A stretch of DNA of 64,000 nucleotides from Mugil cephalus (GCF_022458985.1 NC_061782.1:23387672-23451671); one strand, 5' to 3'; numbered from the stretch's first letter, positions 24,601 to 36,545 are shown. The notes: generated from the sequence alone by a model not told the origin. A program made the numbers and translations.

Positions 24601-27175
24601 AAAACACTCATCGTGATTAACCTGTTTACAGAGCTGCCTCGCTTAACACATAACTGTAAGTCTTCATCAGCCTATTGCAGCCTTTCTTTGAATGCTTGTT
24701 AGGGTTAGATCTGTATTTCTTTAGTTATATACTGTCATCTTATTAAAAGCTTAGCGCCTTGAGATAAATAGCTCCTGGTGGTAATTTTACTCTGAGGTGC
24801 TGTTAAACCAAGGCAGGACCAGGAGGTGTAAAGAGGTGACATTAAAAACAAGCATTTTTTAAACCTTTTAAATGTGTCAACGGCATAAATAATTATTGTC
24901 AGGTAATTATGTCATAATTGTGACAGGTCCTCAGGTTGAATGAAATTATCCTGATTGATCAGCCACAACATTAAAACCAGGCACCCCCACCCCACAGTAA
25001 TGACGACAGCAGCCATCCCAACAGGATGCAGCCTGACACAGACTCACACACAAAAAAGTAAAAAAAAAACAAAACAAAACAAAACATGAAGAATAACGCA
25101 AGGTGTTGACCTGAGGCCTGTATCACAAAGCAGGATAACGGATTTAGCGAGGTAACTTCAGGGTTAACCCTGGGTTTCCGGTATCACAAAGCTGGATTCA
25201 TTCTTATCAAGCTACGTTACCATGGTAACTTACTGTGAACGGCAAACCTGCTTTGGGACAGAGTAACTTTCAGGATTGATCTGAATCCGATTAAAGGCTC
25301 CACCCACCGGCCAATCAGTTGTTCAGGAAAGAATCACGTGCCCTTTCATTGAAGACCTGATTGTGATTAGAGCCCAAATCAGGAGAAGAGCATTACGGCG
25401 TGAACGCATCTTCCAGGAGATAGCCACACAAAGAAGAGGATATTTTGGCCATTTGTCCCCTCTAAAGTCAAACACAGCGCAGAATCAGGATCATTTCATT
25501 CAGGACAACAACTTGATGTATTGATATGATGTTATTGTGACATCAGCTTCCATCTTCATTGTAGCCCATATAACATTATTGAATTAAGAAATCCAACTCC
25601 CCAGATGAAATGATATTTTTGTGCTTGGTTTTTATCTGCTCCCACGTTCTTTTTACTCCAGAGGGGTTACATCTAGGGGAATGAGACTAATTGTCATACT
25701 CACGATTCATCTATGCAGAGCAGTGATTGGGTTGCGCGGCCTTGTTAAATCTAAACTAATTGAACCATTGATGTGTAATGTGCGTATTCATGCAATCCTT
25801 TACCATGCCTTATGGCGTCTCTTCAATGCAGCCGCGGTGTTTGACTTTTCGAGATTTCGAGTGAGATTTACTTTTTCTTCTTCATGTTTGAGTAGAACCA
25901 GTCTTTGCTCCTCGTAGGAGACGCATGCTGTCCTTTTTGCTGGTGGATCAGCCTCATGATTGTGATTGGTCTGCTGCCTTGGAGCCCGCCCTTACACCTG
26001 CGCGTTCACCACGAGTTGATAACCAGCGTCATGATACCGCTTATCCAGACTGTCATTCTTCTGGATAAGTTCAGCTGGATATGTTGGAGTAAAGCCGGAT
26101 AAATTGAGCTCGCTTCGTGATACAGGCCTCTGGCCTCCAAATTCACTAGATCCTAATTTGATCAAGTATCTGTGGGATGATCCTCAGAGGACCCTCCCTT
26201 CAACCTAGGACCCAAAGACCCCCTCAGAAGGCCTATGTCCATGTCTCCGATGAGTCACAACTGTTTTGGCACAAGGGAGACCTACACAATATTAGGAAGG
26301 TGGTCATAATGTTATGTCTGATCAGTGTATATATATACACATCTGCTTGATTTCTACAAACAGAGATTCAGTGCCTTTGTGTGTGTGTGTGTGTGTGTGT
26401 AGTTCGTCTGCATGAGGAGGAGGAGGAGGAGTCAGAGGAGAAGAAATTACTCCCACATAAACATGACATCATCAGTGTGCTGGGGGTTGGGGGACACTGG
26501 GTCACAGCCCATCAAGACCTGCAGGTGAGTCAGCATTGGCTGATTAGATGCACATAAAAGTCAAGAAAATACATATTACAATAGAAGTGTGTTGCTGTGT
26601 TACTGATCAGAGACAAATCAGATTTAGCCTTTTCAAAAAGTACTTTCATTTTCAGACAGCACTTAATCCCTGTATTTCAGAGCGTTTATTCCTGACCTGT
26701 TGTTCCTGAATTTTGCAGCTGGATCCTCCAGATTGTAGATCATTGTATTTAAAATCCGCCAATGTGTCTTTCCTCAACCCTGAAGTCTGGACAGCTTCAT
26801 CAGCTCAGCAAGGAAGATATCTCCGTATCCTGTCCTCACAGTGTCATGGTGTCTTATCTAAAACATGAACTTTCCTCTTTTTGATCTGTATGAGTCGTTA
26901 ACAGCCCTTTGCAGATATTCTGAAGGACATTGTGGAGAAGATGTCGACTGGGATACTCCGGTAACTCAAACCCCAGCTAAGCACAGTTTGTCTGGCAGAC
27001 AGATTTAATGCCTTTTTCTCAAAAGGTTCAAGAGCTATGATCTAATCTAATCAGATTTATCTAATCTGCTTTTCCCAGGCCCCAGCCAGAGGAAGCAGTT
27101 CCTCTCTATGAAGCCACAGTTGCCATGGAGACCGTACAGCGTCATCCGAAGAAAAAGGCTGTTGTTCAGCTCTGA
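21675..27175 (+). CDS. cryzl1: quinone oxidoreductase-like protein 1 (crystallin zeta-like 1)
   Basis: Medium-chain dehydrogenase/reductase family member related to zeta-crystallin; its physiological substrate is poorly defined. Twelve coding exons: 21675-21740, 22088-22165, 22777-22849, 22978-23022, 23107-23175, 23492-23625, 23743-23854, 24502-24597, 26403-26524, 26719-26824, 26915-26960, 27079-27175. Phases agree throughout and give 347 aa; human CRYZL1 is 349. Recognisable blocks include MKGLYC at the start, [60 protein letters not shown] (nucleotide-binding fold region), [30 protein letters not shown], and the C-terminal [10 protein letters not shown] Glu run (GAG repeats at the start of exon 9) replaces the human loop around this point. 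A tattaa-type polyadenylation context occurs near 27378 (gattaaaag). Confidence 0.95.
24066..24086 (+). other. candidate 21-nt cassette microexon in cryzl1 intron 7
   Basis: A long pyrimidine tract ending tttcatcag, then 21 bases, then GTGAGA. Exon 7 ends with one base of a codon and exon 8 begins with two, and a 21-nt cassette keeps that phase, adding seven residues (GVQDPLV) without a stop. Human CRYZL1 joins exons 7 and 8 directly (RPPIARVI), so the main isoform should skip it. Confidence 0.3.
24951..26328. mobile_element. Tc1-like non-autonomous relic, split by a Harbinger-like insertion
   Basis: Left end reads ctgattgatcagccacaaca; right end reads ggtggtcataatgttatgtc then tgatcagtg, giving related inverted termini. 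The right internal part (tccaaattcactagatccta, then gtatctgtgggatgatcc) matches the C-terminal transposase region of the Tc1-like family also seen at 27468-28497. The element lies in cryzl1 intron 8 and is non-coding. Confidence 0.7.
25114..26129. mobile_element. PIF/Harbinger-like element nested in the Tc1-like relic
   Basis: About 1,016 bp bounded by inverted repeats: aggcctgtatcacaaagc at the left and, at the right, the reverse complement of aggcctgtatcacgaagc. A 3-bp direct repeat CTG flanks both ends. Removing the element and one CTG restores an uninterrupted Tc1-like phrase (gttgacctg then gcctccaaattc). A fragment reading [13 protein letters not shown], roughly as seen around 25378-25415, resembles the start of Harbinger-type transposases. 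Three-bp target duplications are typical of PIF/Harbinger. No intact ORF remains. Confidence 0.75.
26376..26402 (+). repeat. GT microsatellite abutting cryzl1 exon 9 acceptor
   Basis: A run of about 12 GT units ends directly at the TAG acceptor of exon 9, so it serves as the acceptor tract. Length variation here could affect splicing. Confidence 0.8.
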
Positions 27176-27467
27176 CCAAAATAATTACATTCTGCAGAGA
27201 TGGAGGACGACGCAGCTCAAAGTGGAATCACAGCAAACCTTCTTTGACTTTACTTGTTGAATAGCTTTGTTTTGGGCTGAAACTCATCAGAGCTGCTCTG
27301 CTATTAGGTGAACATTCTGCTGTCTGTTTGACTTTAAACTGTATGAAGAAAAAAACTCTTGGTTATTGATTAGACCCGATTAAAAGCTTTTTTTAATGAA
27401 AAGAGGCGACTGCTGTTCTGTTACTCGTTAACGTTCTGCTTTCAGTGTTAACAATCAGATTTATTGC

Positions 27468-28497
27468 CACACTAATCAGGCATTAATTATGACCGGTGAA
27501 GTGAATAATGCATTACAGCACCTGTTAGTGGGCGGGATAGAATAGGCAGTAAGTGAATATTTTTTCCCTAAAGTTGATGTGTTAGAAGCAGGAAAAATGT
27601 GCAAGCGAAAGGATTGGAGCGAGTTTGACGAGGGCCAAATTGTGATGGTCAGAGCATCTCCAAAACTGCAGCTCTTGTGGGGGGTTCATGTGTCTGCGGT
27701 GGTCAGCATCTATAAAACGTAGTCCAAGGAACGTGAACCGGCGACGGGGTCATGGCTCACTGATACACGCCGGGACCAAGGGCTGGCCTGTGGCTTGATC
27801 CAACAGACGAGCTACTGTAGCTCAAATTGACTGGCTCTAATGGAAAGTACATCACACAGTACATCAGTTTGTTTCGTACAGACCAGTCCGGGTGTCCGTG
27901 CAGACCCCATCACAGAAAGCTCCAACATGTGAGCATCAGAACTGGATGTGTTTGTTGTTTGTCTGTTGAAACATGTTTTCTTTTAAATCACGTGGATCGA
28001 AGGATGGGCGTTGGTGACCTGGGGAACACATGGCAACAGGATGCACTATGGGAGGAAGACAAGCCAGCGGAGACAGTGAGATGCTTTGGGCAATGATCTA
28101 CTGGGAAACCTTTGGTCCTGTATCCATGTGGATGTTACCTTGACATGTGTAACCTACCTAAGCACTGTTGCAGACCATGTGCGCCCTTCGAATAGGATAA
28201 CAAACACAGCCACAGACAAAAATGGTTCAGGATTAGGTTGAAGAGCACAATGAGTTTTTAAGGTGTCGACCTCACCTCTAAATTCCACAGATTTCATTAC
28301 AATTGAGCGTCTGTAGGATGTGATGGACAAACAAGTCCAGTCTAGGGACATCTCGTTGTCAGATACCACCACAGTAGTTTCAGGAGTCTGGTGAAGTCCA
28401 TGTCTCAACAGGTCAGTGTTGTTTTGGCAGCAAAAGGGGAAACAAACATGATATTGGTAAGGTGGTTATGCTATGCTATGTTATGCCTGATTGGTGC
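27468..28497 (+). mobile_element. near full-length Tc1-like transposon relic
   Basis: Left end cactaatcaggcattaatta, right end with ttatgcctgattggtg, in inverted orientation. Inside, decayed transposase on the plus strand is readable in pieces: GQIVMVRAS with the SPKLQLLWG segment (helix-turn-helix region, near 27640), LLNHVD / GEHMATGCTMG-like wording near 27990-28050, and the C-terminal block near 28310-28430 (gacaaacaagtccagtct, then ggcagcaaaaggg). Many stops and indels make it inactive. The rest of the cryzl1-setd4 gap (27176-27467 and 28498-29020) shows only a poly-T run at 28711-28732. Confidence 0.8.
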
Positions 28498-29020
28498 ATG
28501 CTCACACACTAAAGCGATTTGCGTTTGGTGCATTGGACATAGTCAGTAATAGGAAATGTATAAAAAGTGTCTTTAAATAGCTACAGATTGTGTAAGGTTT
28601 GCTTGTAAGTAAGTTTTATACGACATCCTAAAACTTGTGTAATGTTGTCGTTACTGTCTTCTGAACTAGAATGCCAAACTTAACTCAAGTGCTGGCAATG
28701 ACCAAGAAATTATCTTTTTTTTTTTTTTTTTTAATGAAAATAAATACAAGACATAAAAGGCATTAAAATCAAATCATCTGGAGTCTCTGAGATAAAAAGC
28801 AGGAATGCAGCATTCTGTTTACTGAATGTTTAGTAGACTGAAGTATTTGTGCTTGACTGGTGATAAATGTTGGTGTTTGTCGAGAGCCTCAAAGTAACAG
28901 AGTGAAGATGATCTTTCAGCGTACATGGATTCCACTGTGACCCTGGTGGTCTAGCATTATCCACCGAGATGTTGTGAGGCCTCGGCTCAACTGTCAGAAC
29001 CCAGAGCCAGTCAGATGTCA

Positions 29021-32000
29021 TCACACCGACAGCAGGTTGTCGCCTTGTTTCTCTGAACGTTCCAGTGCCTGAAGACAGCTTCCCAGAATGCACCGCTCGT
29101 CCTGCCGCAATGACTCAACCACATCCAGCTGCTCTCTGACTGGCTGCTCACACTCTTGCAGGAGGCTGGAGATCTAAACACAAGGCACGTAAAACGAAAA
29201 AATGAACACCTCAGGTTACGGTTTGCATCGCTGGGTAACGGTTTAATGTGTGTGCATGTGCACCTTATCGAGGGCCATGTGCGTGTCTTGTAGCAGCCGT
29301 TGGCAGAGAGTCTTAGCAGTCTGAACGCTCCACTGCTGCCTCTCGTCACAAACCTCCTGGCCGAGCAACACCGCCTTCCACTGGTGACTGGGGAAACATG
29401 CACACGGCTCAGAATTCAGTTTTACTCAGAAATGCTTGGAAGGTGGAAAAAATGTTAAGTTAAAGGATGCAAATGTGGATTTTAGAGCAGAGTAAGAAAG
29501 TAGATCTTTTCAATACAAGTATACACATGCAGGCTAAAGGTTAGCGAGAAAGATCTGTCCACATGCTCTGTCCCTATCCCTCAGGGTTCACTTTCTATCA
29601 CTCCACTCTCACCTCTGATTTCCAGCGATATCAGAATCTCTCAGTTTAATCGTGACTACTCTTGACCAATGATCTGTTTACCTGAGATAAACTGGTCCAA
29701 GTCCCTGTTAAGTTTACTGTAATTTTGTCACTCTTGAGTTCTAATGAGTTTTATGACAAATCTCCACCAGCATCTAGACTATGGGAGTCCTACCTACTAC
29801 CGTCATCTGGGACTGCCAATTCAGGTTTATTTATATGCTGTTGTCTCATGACGCTGTACAGAACACAGAGCCTGAAACCTCCAGAGCAGTTTTAAAGCCG
29901 TGGTGGCAAAAAACAAAACAAAAATAAACTTTTAACATGAAGAAACTATGAGCAGAACCCAGCCCATATGGGAACAACCATCTGCTTGAGACTGGTCGGG
30001 TAGAGATAGAAAAATGACAGCAATGATACATCTGCCATACATGCATCTGAATAGAGAAATCACAAGAGCAGTACAATAAGGTCTTTAAGATACAATGGAG
30101 TTAGGCCTTTAAGGGCCATGAATATAAGGAGGATTTAAATTCTACTGGATTTTTAAGCGAGCCAATGAAGAGGAGGTAAAACTGGAGTGATATGATCTCT
30201 CTGGCTAAATGCTCTCGCTGCAGCATTTTAAATCAGCTGGAGGCTTTTAGTGAGCTATTTGGACAGTCAGGCAGGAATAAAAGTAAGTGATCCTGGAAGA
30301 AACCAAAATATGAAAAGAAGTAAAGTAAGTGATCATTTGTTTTATCATCGAACCTATCATCTATTACCTAACAGCAAAAACACTCCTCACAGGCCCTTGT
30401 TATGCCACTAATATGTGTGTAACCTCTTGATTTATGGAGCTGTATGAGTGCAGCCTTACTACAGAGTCTGTGGCAGGGACAACAGTCTGAGGGCCGTCAT
30501 CAGCCTCCAGCTGGGACCTTCACTGGACACAGTGAGATTACTGGCAGGCAGGAAGAGAAATACGAGCGTCATAAAAGTGTAGTCATACAAAAACAAGGAA
30601 CATGAGCATTAAAATGACAAAGCCTTACTGGAGGAAACTGTTCTCTCTGAGAAACTTGATCTTTGGATCCAAGCTCCTGTCACCTCTTAGAACATCACAG
30701 AGCAGATCTGACAAACCACACAGACACAAATGACAAGCCAGACAGAGTTACAACCTCACTTTTGATGTGTGATTTTATTCCTTATTCCTAGATATTTATT
30801 CCTGAAAGGTGCCCCTACCATGAGTCTCACAGCCATAAATAAAGGATTATTTTAGCTTTTCACATGTCACAGTAAGCAGAGGTCTCTGCGGTTACAGACA
30901 CTGAGTGGCAAAAAGTGACAGATGAACATGGAGATTGGCAGCATTAGCTTGAATCATAGGCTTTAATAATGTCTAAATTATAAAACTAGATAAAAATGGT
31001 TAAGAGCTGTTGTGTGGTTGACTGTAACAACAGATTTGAAAAGCAGTTAGAGATATATTTTTACCGGCTCCCAAAAGTAAATGGATCACTGCATCAGAAA
31101 CAACTGGAATCCAGCCACCAAAACCTGGTGTTGTGGTTCACACTTTGTGTCAGGTAATATTAATTTATGCTGTGTTTCACATCTTACGTTCTGTAGGGAG
31201 CGTTCTGTACTAAGTGTTCTGTACTAAGTTACGTTCTGTAGTGAATAATAATAATAAAGATAAAAATAAGTACTATAAATAAATAAAAATGGCATTGTTG
31301 TTCTTGCTAATCAAAAGGCAAACAATCTCACAGGTGAAAAAAAGTTGGAGTAACAGGTAACACCAAACCCCTCCCTTTCGTGCAAATATTTGCTAAAACA
31401 CAGAACTTTATCGTACTTAATTAAATATTTTCCAGCAAACTTTACAGGCAATGCAAATAATAACCTATAATAAAGACAATATAATAATAATAATGGTATT
31501 ATATATTAATAATAATCCATTATTAAGGCATATCACAAATAAAGTAAAGTGATCCTACCAGTAAGTGCTTTTTGAACATTCTGAGCACATTTCAACAATA
31601 CCGTGATAGTCACAATAACAGTGATAAGAAATTTTCATATCGTAACATCTTTACTCTGCATACCACCCCTCTCATCCCTCCATCTATTTCCCTCAAGGGC
31701 TTTTAGCCAATAAACAGATCACCTCTAGGCGTTGCCCACCTGAAACTCACATGGCAGTCTAATAATTACCATATACTCACCTGTAACTGGTAACTGTTTT
31801 GATCTTGTTTTCGTTCCCCAATGAATGTCCAGAGACTCAAGCCGTCAGGTGTGAACCAGGGTAGGACTACTTGAGGACAGATGTTCAAGAAATAGCAACC
31901 CATTCACACCTTGGGACCTTAGCATTCATTGGAAATAGGAACAAAACAACCTCAACTACAGGTCAATATTTGGTCAATACAGAGCCTACTCATGAGAGTT

Positions 32001-34331
32001 TCTGATGGCGACACCCACAGATGATCCTACTTAAATCCCAACTCCCCACCAGTCCTTAAGAACTGAAGTAGCTACTTACATTAAACATCTTCAATAAATA
32101 AGCCTTTGTTTCTGGATTTGATGTAGATGACTGGGAATATTCACAGAGTGAAATATAACCAACAATACCTTTTATTCTATGTTATTCTGCCCATTTTATT
32201 GACCTGTGTTAATTAAAAATAAAACCAGAGCTGTTTTGGTGAAGACTGACTTGAGAATATTTATTTTTTCTACACCTTACCTGTATCCACATAGACCACA
32301 CTGTGGGGATTCGCACTGGCAACAAATCCGTACTCCAGCAACAGACGCTGATTATCGTGAGAACCGTAGTTAATGAAGGCCTGCTGGCGGCGCAGTGTCC
32401 CAGAAACACTCCTGATTTCATAACATCTCGTGGCACTGTTGAAACTTGCTTTTACCTGATGAAAGTATGCAGAATTGAACAGGTCGTGTTTATTAATGAT
32501 AATAATAACAACAATAATAACAATAATTTGAATTTCTATAGCGTCTTTAAAACTACCCAATGCGTTTACAGCATCTACCGCGTCTGAGAGTCAACTGTAT
32601 ACTGTGAGTTTACCTGCACGTCAGGGCGGTGGTTGAGCAGGTCCAGAAAGGGAGCTAAAGCATAATTATCCTCTCCAGGGAGGTAGGTGTTGGGTGGCTG
32701 GGACATGAAGACAGAACGTGTGTTGACACTACACCACGCCCATCTGAGGAAGGAGAAGAGGAGCAGAAAAGTTGACACACCTGGCAAAAACAACATGAAA
32801 ATTTTAGAGGCTTAACTGGTGTGTTTGTGTACCTCAGTGCCTCGTAGGTCAACACCTCCTCTGTGGGTTGGTTCAGAATTGGCTGCAGGGACCTGAACCA
32901 ATGAACCACATGGGAAGGCTGATTGGATGCTTATTTGGAAAACAAGACCAAATACCAAAAACATCACGAATCAAACACTGATTATTCTGTGTGGTCCTTT
33001 CTCTAACAGACTACCTGAAGAAATCTTTATTTGAGGAGTGGATCTCTCGGACTGCCTCCCTCTGCTCCAAGGCTCGCCGCCGTACACTGGCAGGCAAAAC
33101 GGCCATGACGTCGTCAGTGAAATAGGCGGGACAGGTGTAAGTGTCAGGCAGCACATCAATGTAGGGGAACCAATCAGAGGCCTCCCCTTTGTGCCGCTCA
33201 CATACCAAGAAGACACAGAGCGCCAAGAGAGGGGAAGGACGGGGCGTCCAGCTGCACAGAGAAAAGCGCTTCGGTTAATTCTCGCTCTGGTTCCTCCTGT
33301 AATGTGTAGAGTTTGGGTGTGTACCTCTTGATATGTGGTCCCAGGTAGCTGTCCAGAACAGTGGAGGTTGTGAGGAGGCAAGACTCAGGCAGAGAAATGA
33401 TCAGCTGCCCAGGCTGACACAAACACACGACAGATTTTAACAATCACACATTTCTATCTCATCACTGCTCTAATAATAATAATGATAATATAAGTCCATG
33501 AACATTCATGGACTTTTTATTATCATTATTATTACAGGCAAAATTAAAAACACTTAGAAGTCAACCTTCTGCTACATTAAAGTCAAAAGTCATTTTTATT
33601 CCTGATAAGTAGGGATTATGTTCCTTAAATAACTTGCTTAAATAACTTGGTAAATAATTACTTTAATCATTGGTAAATAAATATTCAGAACTTTAAACAA
33701 TAAAAAATAGGTTCTTTACATTGTATTACTTTATAGAAACTTTACTTATGTTCCCATTAAAAATTAGTTTAAATTAGTCTTCAGAAAGAGCACAGCTGCC
33801 CTGTATATTCCTGTGCTGTAGTTAATCTACAGTGTATTAGATAGATTACCTTGATAGTTTTTAGAGTCTGCAGACCTCTGCCTGTGTCTGTATGAAGGAC
33901 ACATAAAAACTGTTGTTAAAGCTCACAGATACACATTTGTGCATCACTTTTAAACAAACAGTCTATCTCTGTATACTTTTTGTACAGGGTTAAATGATAC
34001 TGGTGGAAAAATGAATCATTTAACAGATAAAACAAATGTCTTCAGGTTAGCTTATGGAAAAAGGAGGTACACCAGAGCCGTACTCGTGAAGAGGGCCGGC
34101 TGCAGTAGGGTTGAGGTGAATCCTCGTTGGTGAAGAAACTTCATCAGCCTCACATACTGCAGCTGGTGGCAGAGAGAGGCTGCAGGAACAGAGGAAAAGG
34201 AGCACATATTACCATAATCCTAAAAAGCAGCAGAACAGAAGTGAACATGTTCTACCTGATTGTATGCAGCCTTCACGTTTCCGTTTTCTCTTCCTTGCAG
34301 CCCGTCCAGCTCTACTGCTTTTACCTGTCAT
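29021..34331 (-). CDS. setd4: SET domain-containing protein 4
   Basis: Putative protein-lysine methyltransferase of the Rubisco-LSMT-like SET family. Twelve coding exons, minus strand, 5' to 3': 34256-34331, 34084-34179, 33850-33887, 33325-33413, 33015-33251, 32833-32892, 32614-32743, 32281-32455, 30629-30707, 30460-30540, 29264-29387, 29021-29173. Every phase fits; 445 aa against 440 in human. A basic N-terminus (AARKRKRKR) is followed by the SET opening TGRGLQTLKTIKPGQLIISL (residues about 59-78), the inserted iSET region (YTCPAYFTDDV), then RWAWCSVNTRSVF, FLDLLNHRPDVQV (about 231-243) and INYGSHDNQRLLLEYGFV (about 270-287, with the core Tyr272), and a helical C-terminal domain. An acceptor at 34346 shows that the 5' UTR continues upstream. 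Unusual: the core NHS triplet of the family reads NHR here. Confidence 0.95.
30080..30300. repeat. interspersed repeat fragment, family not named
   Basis: The text around ggcctttaagggccatgaat and gctgcagcattttaaatcag with agctggaggcttttagtgag resembles a dispersed fish repeat I recognise by wording but cannot assign to a family. It lies in the setd4 intron between 29388 and 30459. Confidence 0.35.
30996..31155 (+). pseudogene. decayed THAP zinc-finger domain fragment in a setd4 intron
   Basis: Plus strand, opposite to setd4. An ATG at 30996 opens MVKSCCVVDCNNRFEKQLEI and then YFYRLPK, which fits the start of a THAP domain (the two N-terminal zinc cysteines and the FYRLP signature). After the Lys the continuation is in another frame: RNNWNPATKTWCCGSHFVSG, which is the second half of the domain with its Trp-Asn-Pro and Cys..His zinc ligands. 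The frame change and the missing stretch between the halves show it is broken. A GTAATA donor follows. Such domains occur in host THAP genes and in P-element-like transposons; I cannot tell which is the source. Confidence 0.65.
31210..31540. repeat. TAA-rich simple sequence
   Basis: Interrupted taa/ataat tracts (31240-31260, 31478-31530) inside the setd4 intron; no other structure seen. Confidence 0.6.
33472..33534. repeat. near-perfect palindrome in a setd4 intron
   Basis: Two arms of about 29 nt (core aagtccatgaa / ttcatggactt extended by taataatgataat / attatcattatta) flank a 3-nt loop, with one mismatch or indel near the arm middle. The transcript could fold into a long hairpin. No flanking duplication was identified. 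Confidence 0.8.
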
Positions 34332-34345
34332 GGTCCCGCCTGGAC

Positions 34346-35326
34346 CTAAGGCCTCTTGTGGTCGATAAACACAAACACACACACATAATAAACACACTTC
34401 AACTTGGACAAGTCTCTGTCTAAACACACATTATACTCTGTGAGACTTTTTGAGGCCATTGAAATAAAATGTTTTCTCTCATTTGTTTGTTTTCTGAACA
34501 CTAAAATTTTTTTCAATAATATCCTGAATCTTATTAGAACTATCACGAACCCTTTAACACTCATCATACTTTCATATACAGTCACCAACCAGTTCATAAC
34601 CTAGACCTTGCCAATAGTTAACAATGACCTGAACCTAATTCTTCACACAAAAATTTCCGCAGATTTGTCGACAGGATCCATGACAGCATGATCCAATTTT
34701 CTAGGCAATCCTTTTCCAGTCTACTATTATTCAGTTTCATACTCTTATCTGACAGCAGTGGCCCCTGCTGGCGGTACCCATCTGCTGCTGGTGCCCATGT
34801 CCTTCAAGATTTGCGTGTTGTGTGTCCAGATGCTCTCTTCTGCACAACTCAGTAACAGCAGGTACTGTTGCCTTTTTCTAGTCTTAAACTTGAATCACCC
34901 TGACCATTCTCCCCAACACTTCTCTGTAAGCCCTGGAGTTCACTGTGCGTGAAAATCTCAGTAAATGAGCATTTTGTGAAATATCCAACAATTATGCCAT
35001 ATTAAAAGTCATTAAAATCGAATTTCTTCTCTGACTTATTAGTTATTCGCAGTAAACAGATGTACCTAATGAATTGGCCGATGAGAGGAGATTCCAGTGT
35101 GAAAACTGAACGATTTCAGTACACTTCTGCTAAACCATTAAATACAAACTAGTCAAAACATATAACTGAAGCTTGAATTATAAATAACTTAAGTAATAGC
35201 GACGTACAGTAACGCCGTTTAAACGCCGTATTTAGAGTTTAAAACATGGAAAACACGTCACAACAACGCTTTATAAATAGAATTACACTAAATACACATA
35301 CATACATCAAAATCTAATTACAATAC
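34346..35326 (-). other. setd4: setd4 5' UTR intron
   Basis: Between the acceptor next to the start-codon exon and the suggested first exon. No ORF or repeat is recognised; small ORFs near 34404-34604 and 34758-34952 have no features of real genes. Confidence 0.45.
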
Positions 35327-35555
35327 CGATAAACTCTGCTCATCGATCTTGATTTCGCATCGTAGCGGCATGAGTAGCTCTAAAACTCATGTGCTGGCCG
35401 TAGGCATATTGTTTTTCCGGGTGTGCGCAAATGCGATGCGCGCAACTCCACCTAGCCTTTCTCTTTTTGCCCCATTTGTTTTAGTGTGTTCTCCGTAAAT
35501 TTGCGCACTTTCCTCGCCGGTGTTCTCTCTGGAGCTATTCTCAACACCAGCTTAA
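35327..35555. promoter_or_regulatory. probable divergent setd4 / cbr1-like A promoter with untranslated first exons
   Basis: On the plus strand an exon-like segment ends ctcaacaccagcttaa followed by GTAAGTAAAC (donor at 35556), suitable as the untranslated first exon of copy A, whose coding exon is preceded by a tgtag acceptor at 37042. On the minus strand a possible donor (ATCG/GTATTG at 35326) could end a setd4 first exon. CpG-containing motifs (aaatgcgatgcgcgcaact, ttgcgcactttcctcgcc) lie between. Placement of both start sites is inferred. Confidence 0.45.
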
Positions 35556-36119
35556 GTAAGTAAACAGCAAATGTTTGTCTTCCTTGTTTATCAACGGTTC
35601 CTTTAGTTCTAGTAGCCAGCTATTTCTGCAGAGGCGGATATGTAGCGTTAAACTGAAAGTCAGCGTTATGTAACGTGCAACGAATTAGCTTAAATCGGAA
35701 ATGTGCTATAAAAGAGAGAGTTTAACTCTTATCATTACATTATGTCTTGTACTCTAAGTAATGAGTGATTTCTACTAGCAAGGTATTGCTATTATATTAT
35801 TAAGTTTACATCAAGGTTAAAGTGCTGATAGTATGAGTTTATACTTTCATTTACTAGTAGCGGTAATTTTGTAGAAACCATTAATATTTTTGGTTCAAAT
35901 TATCAAATATGTTTCCGCCATTTAATGTGCGTAACAGTAAAGAAATCATATGTCTGTGACAGTTGCTAGTTGACAAATGGGTGGACATTTCTCATTAGAC
36001 AGGTACAGAGGTATGAAAAAGTCATTAAACTAATTTAAATATTATTCAAAGATAACATAAGTGTAATGCAGTTTTTAAATGAAGGTTTTCATTATTGAGG
36101 GCAAACATAATCCAAACCT

Positions 36120-36545
36120 GCGTGGCCCTGTGTAAAAAAGTAAAAACCTAATAACTGGTTGTGCCACCCTTAGCAGCAGCAACAGCAATCAAGAGTTTGT
36201 GATAACTTGTAATGAGTCTTTTACACTCATCTTTGCCGAAATGTTGTAATTCATCCATATTGGAGCAGTTTATGTTCTTGATGATAGCAGTGGTTTTGGT
36301 CTTGAACTCTGCCATGCAGACAATTTTTTCCCAGTCTCTGACGGTAACTGAGGCTAGTGAGGCCTGCAGTTCTTTGGATGTTGTTGTGGGATCTTTTCAG
36401 ACCTCTTGGATGAACTGACACTGCGCGCTCGGGGTGATTCACTCATAGCAGGGCTCACTACTGTTCCAGTGTTTTCATCGTTTGTGGATAATGGTTTACA
36501 TTGTGGTTTGCTGGAGTCCCAAAGCTTTAAAAATGATAATAACCT
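36120..36545. mobile_element. Tc1-like remnant (same family as in introns 2 of copies B and D)
   Basis: Shared phrases with the elements at 43937 and 58184, such as cactcatctttgccgaaatg against the gcagaattg version, gtggttttggtcttgaactc with tgccatg, and gaggcctgcagttct, then gtttgctggagtcccaaagc. It is heavily decayed and lies in the 5' UTR intron of copy A. Confidence 0.7.

Noticed and set aside
25621-26102. Plus-strand ORFs of 98 and 65 aa in cryzl1 intron 8
   Set aside because: They lie wholly inside the Harbinger-like element and show no transposase or host domain.
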